DNA from: Dyadobacter subterraneus
GTDB lineage: Bacteria; Bacteroidota; Bacteroidia; Cytophagales; Spirosomataceae
Reading direction: 5' to 3'
Assembly (NCBI RefSeq): GCF_015221875.1
Contig: NZ_JACYGY010000001.1
Location: forward strand, 3,326,501-3,390,500
Length of the DNA: 64,000 nucleotides
The notes beneath the pieces are model-generated. The model saw only the letters and a list, made by a program, of their open reading frames with translations, did no database searches and had not been told where the DNA came from. Positions 62,375 through 64,000 of the stretch are shown in pieces. Made by a program: the position numbers and the translations under genes. Numbering within the stretch: position 1 is the stretch's first letter; the number at the start of each line of letters is the position of its first letter.

Positions 62375-63409
62375 ATGAAACGTTCGGGAGCTCAATTTTT
62401 CATACATGTTTTTCTGATTTCGGCCTTTCTGGCCTTGCCTTATATTTTTGCTCCGACAGGTTTTCCCGGATTTGCAGAATTTGAACGGAACGCACATGAA
62501 AGAACAATTTTCGTTTCCTATCTGCTGATGCTGACATTTTTTTATGCGAATTATTACTATTTAATACCCCGGTTTTATTTCAACAAAAAATATATTTTCT
62601 ACGCTGCTTTTATTCTGGGCAGTTTCCTTGCCATCCTGTTTTTCATATATACACTTGATAAACAGCCGGGAAATCCACGACCTTTTCCTCATCGCCCACC
62701 GCATGCTATAAAATTTGACAAACCACCCGGAGCATTTGACAATAGTCAGACATTATTTCTTTTCCTCGTCGGGCTGGTAGTATCTTTTGCCTTAAAGATT
62801 AATGACCGATTGAAACGGTCAGAACAGGAAAAGCTTCATACAGAATTATCGTATTTAAAAGCACAAATCAATCCGCATTTTTTATTCAATACATTGAATA
62901 GTATTTATTCGCTCGCTATCGAAAAATCTGACCGGACCGCTGACGCGGTCGTGATGCTTTCTTCATTAATGCGTTATGTTATCCGCGACGCGACTGAAAG
63001 TTTGGTGCCGTTAAATAAAGAAATTGAGTATATCAAAAATTATGTTTCTCTTCAAAAATTCAGATTAGATGACACCGTTTTGATAAATTTTCAGGTTTCG
63101 GGTAATTTTGCAAACAAGCAGATTGCACCTCTTATACTGATTTCCTTTATTGAAAATGCATTCAAATATGGCGTCAATCCTGAACAGCAATCTTTAATAA
63201 AAATATCAATTACGATGCAAAGTGATGACCTTGTTCTTCATGTTTGTAATAATAAAGTCAGGATAAATCATACGGAGGAATCGTCGGGCGGTATTGGAAT
63301 AAATAATACAAAAACCCGTTTGCAGTTGCTTTATCCCTCTAAATATCAGTTGGAAATTCAGGACAGTACTGAAAATTTTGTTATCGATTTAAAACTCACA
63401 CTTTCATGA
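62375..63409 (+). CDS. LytS-type sensor histidine kinase
   Basis: 344 aa from ATG 62375 (a TTG three codons upstream is unlikely). Four membrane helices in residues 8-150, with a proline/His-rich loop (NPRPFPHRPPHAI) between helices three and four that could bind metal. Then the His_kinase domain AQINPHFLFNTLNSIYSLA (His about 170) and a HATPase with IENAFKYGV and GIGINNTKTRL. Its stop overlaps the response-regulator start by 4 bp (ATGA). Confidence 0.92.
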   Translation: MKRSGAQFFIHVFLISAFLALPYIFAPTGFPGFAEFERNAHERTIFVSYLLMLTFFYANYYYLIPRFYFNKKYIFYAAFILGSFLAILFFIYTLDKQPGNPRPFPHRPPHAIKFDKPPGAFDNSQTLFLFLVGLVVSFALKINDRLKRSEQEKLHTELSYLKAQINPHFLFNTLNSIYSLAIEKSDRTADAVVMLSSLMRYVIRDATESLVPLNKEIEYIKNYVSLQKFRLDDTVLINFQVSGNFANKQIAPLILISFIENAFKYGVNPEQQSLIKISITMQSDDLVLHVCNNKVRINHTEESSGGIGINNTKTRLQLLYPSKYQLEIQDSTENFVIDLKLTLS

Positions 63410-64000
63410 TCCAGGCCATTGCACTTGACGACGAACCACCGGCATTGCGGATAATCTCCAATTTTTGCAGCAGAATTGATTTTATCGATTTGCAAAAAAC
63501 TTTCAGCCGGACAGATGATGCAATGACTTATCTTGAAAATTTCCCGGTGAATTTAATCTTTCTGGACATTAATATGCCGTCCATGTCCGGATTGGATTTT
63601 TATCAGGCCATCCCGCATGAAGCTATGGTGATTTTCACGACTGCCTATGCCGAACATGCTGTTGAAGGATTTAATCTCAATGCGGTGGATTATCTTTTGA
63701 AACCTTTCACCTTTGAAAGATTTCAGCAAGCAGCCAACAAGGCGAAAGATTTCTATCACTTTAAAAACCCTATTGAAAACCCTGCCGCCAAATTTCTGCT
63801 GGTTCGTGCAGATTACAGTCTCCATAAAATCGCTTTTTCGGATATCCTTTTTATCGAAGGACTCGACGATTATTTAAAAATCCATATTGAAAATACCAAA
63901 CCGCTGGTCGTGCGAATGACGATGAAAGCGATACTGCAAAAACTTCCAGAACAGGAATTTATTCGTGTGCACCGCTCTTTCATTATTCCTTTTAGGCGTA
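63406..64000 (+). CDS. LytTR-family response regulator (partial, cut by window end)
   Basis: Open from ATG 63406 to the window edge, 198 full codons seen. Receiver domain with Asp54 (IFLDINMPSMSG), Thr (FTTAYAEHA) and Lys (YLLKPF), then the start of a LytTR DNA-binding domain (FIEGLDDYLKIH, LPEQEFIRVHRSFII). Partner of the LytS kinase directly upstream; controls unknown target genes. The missing end should be about 40-50 residues. Confidence 0.93.
   Translation, partial: MIQAIALDDEPPALRIISNFCSRIDFIDLQKTFSRTDDAMTYLENFPVNLIFLDINMPSMSGLDFYQAIPHEAMVIFTTAYAEHAVEGFNLNAVDYLLKPFTFERFQQAANKAKDFYHFKNPIENPAAKFLLVRADYSLHKIAFSDILFIEGLDDYLKIHIENTKPLVVRMTMKAILQKLPEQEFIRVHRSFIIPFRR

Noticed and set aside
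1..64000. tRNA and rRNA genes
   Set aside because: No T-loop-like GGTTCGA-type stem or conserved rRNA segment was noticed on either strand; a tRNAscan or Rfam search would be decisive.

Overview
The window looks like chromosomal DNA of a free-living Bacteroidota, most likely a Cytophagales member close to Dyadobacter/Spirosomaceae. I base this on AT-rich intergenic DNA, weak ribosome-binding sites, a SusD-type lipoprotein end, many hybrid histidine kinases, LytS/LytTR and ECF/anti-sigma pairs, DUF4097 proteins, and several promoter-like sites matching the Bacteroidota -7 element TAnnTTTG. The genus is inferred from recollection of gene content; no search was run. I saw no rRNA, tRNA, CRISPR array, transposase or prophage gene.

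Layout. 1-2.9 kb: end of a Sus-type uptake locus (susD tail, exported RraA-like protein, Tat-exported enolase-superfamily dehydratase), followed by an 11-copy 7-bp tandem repeat. 3.0-10.4 kb: a VOC protein, then a signalling block: a membrane transporter-like/HEAT/cyclic-nucleotide-binding protein facing an HD-domain protein, a receiver-adenylate cyclase, a lone receiver and a histidine kinase. 10.7-15.6 kb: aldo/keto reductase, a small secreted protein, then ECF sigma, HEAT-bearing anti-sigma and two DUF4097 proteins. 15.7-17.5 kb: ClC channel with CBS domains. 17.8-24.5 kb: a seven-gene lipid-modification operon with two cyclopropane-synthase-family methyltransferases. 24.6-32.3 kb: a lipoprotein and an operon of two hybrid kinases around CheR and CheB. 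32.5-37 kb: acetyltransferase, AddA-like helicase and a small outer-membrane protein. 37-42.8 kb: histidine genes hisS-hisG-hisD-hisC, interrupted by an Xre/RES toxin-antitoxin pair. 43-52.2 kb: housekeeping and envelope genes (50-aa basic protein, methyltransferase, GT2, hemL, TPR/ligand-binding protein, yidC, pyrG). 52.4-61.2 kb: PIG-L deacetylase, nspC, DEDDh exonuclease, bestrophin, MFS, hydrolase and GT-C-like protein. 61.3-64 kb: sugar isomerase-like protein and a LytS/LytTR two-component pair cut by the window end.

How genes work together. The block at 3.6-10.4 kb can be read as one cAMP circuit: kinase to receivers, one fused to a class III cyclase with adenylate-type residues, an HD-domain hydrolase as possible degrader, and a PKA/CRP-type cAMP cassette on a membrane protein as effector. 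The 17.8-24.5 kb operon probably modifies unsaturated phospholipid acyl chains. Short repeats at four sites (after the stops of rraA, the dehydratase gene, the VOC gene and hisG) lie within a few bases of the stop codon, which looks like a preferred niche for repeat insertion or growth.
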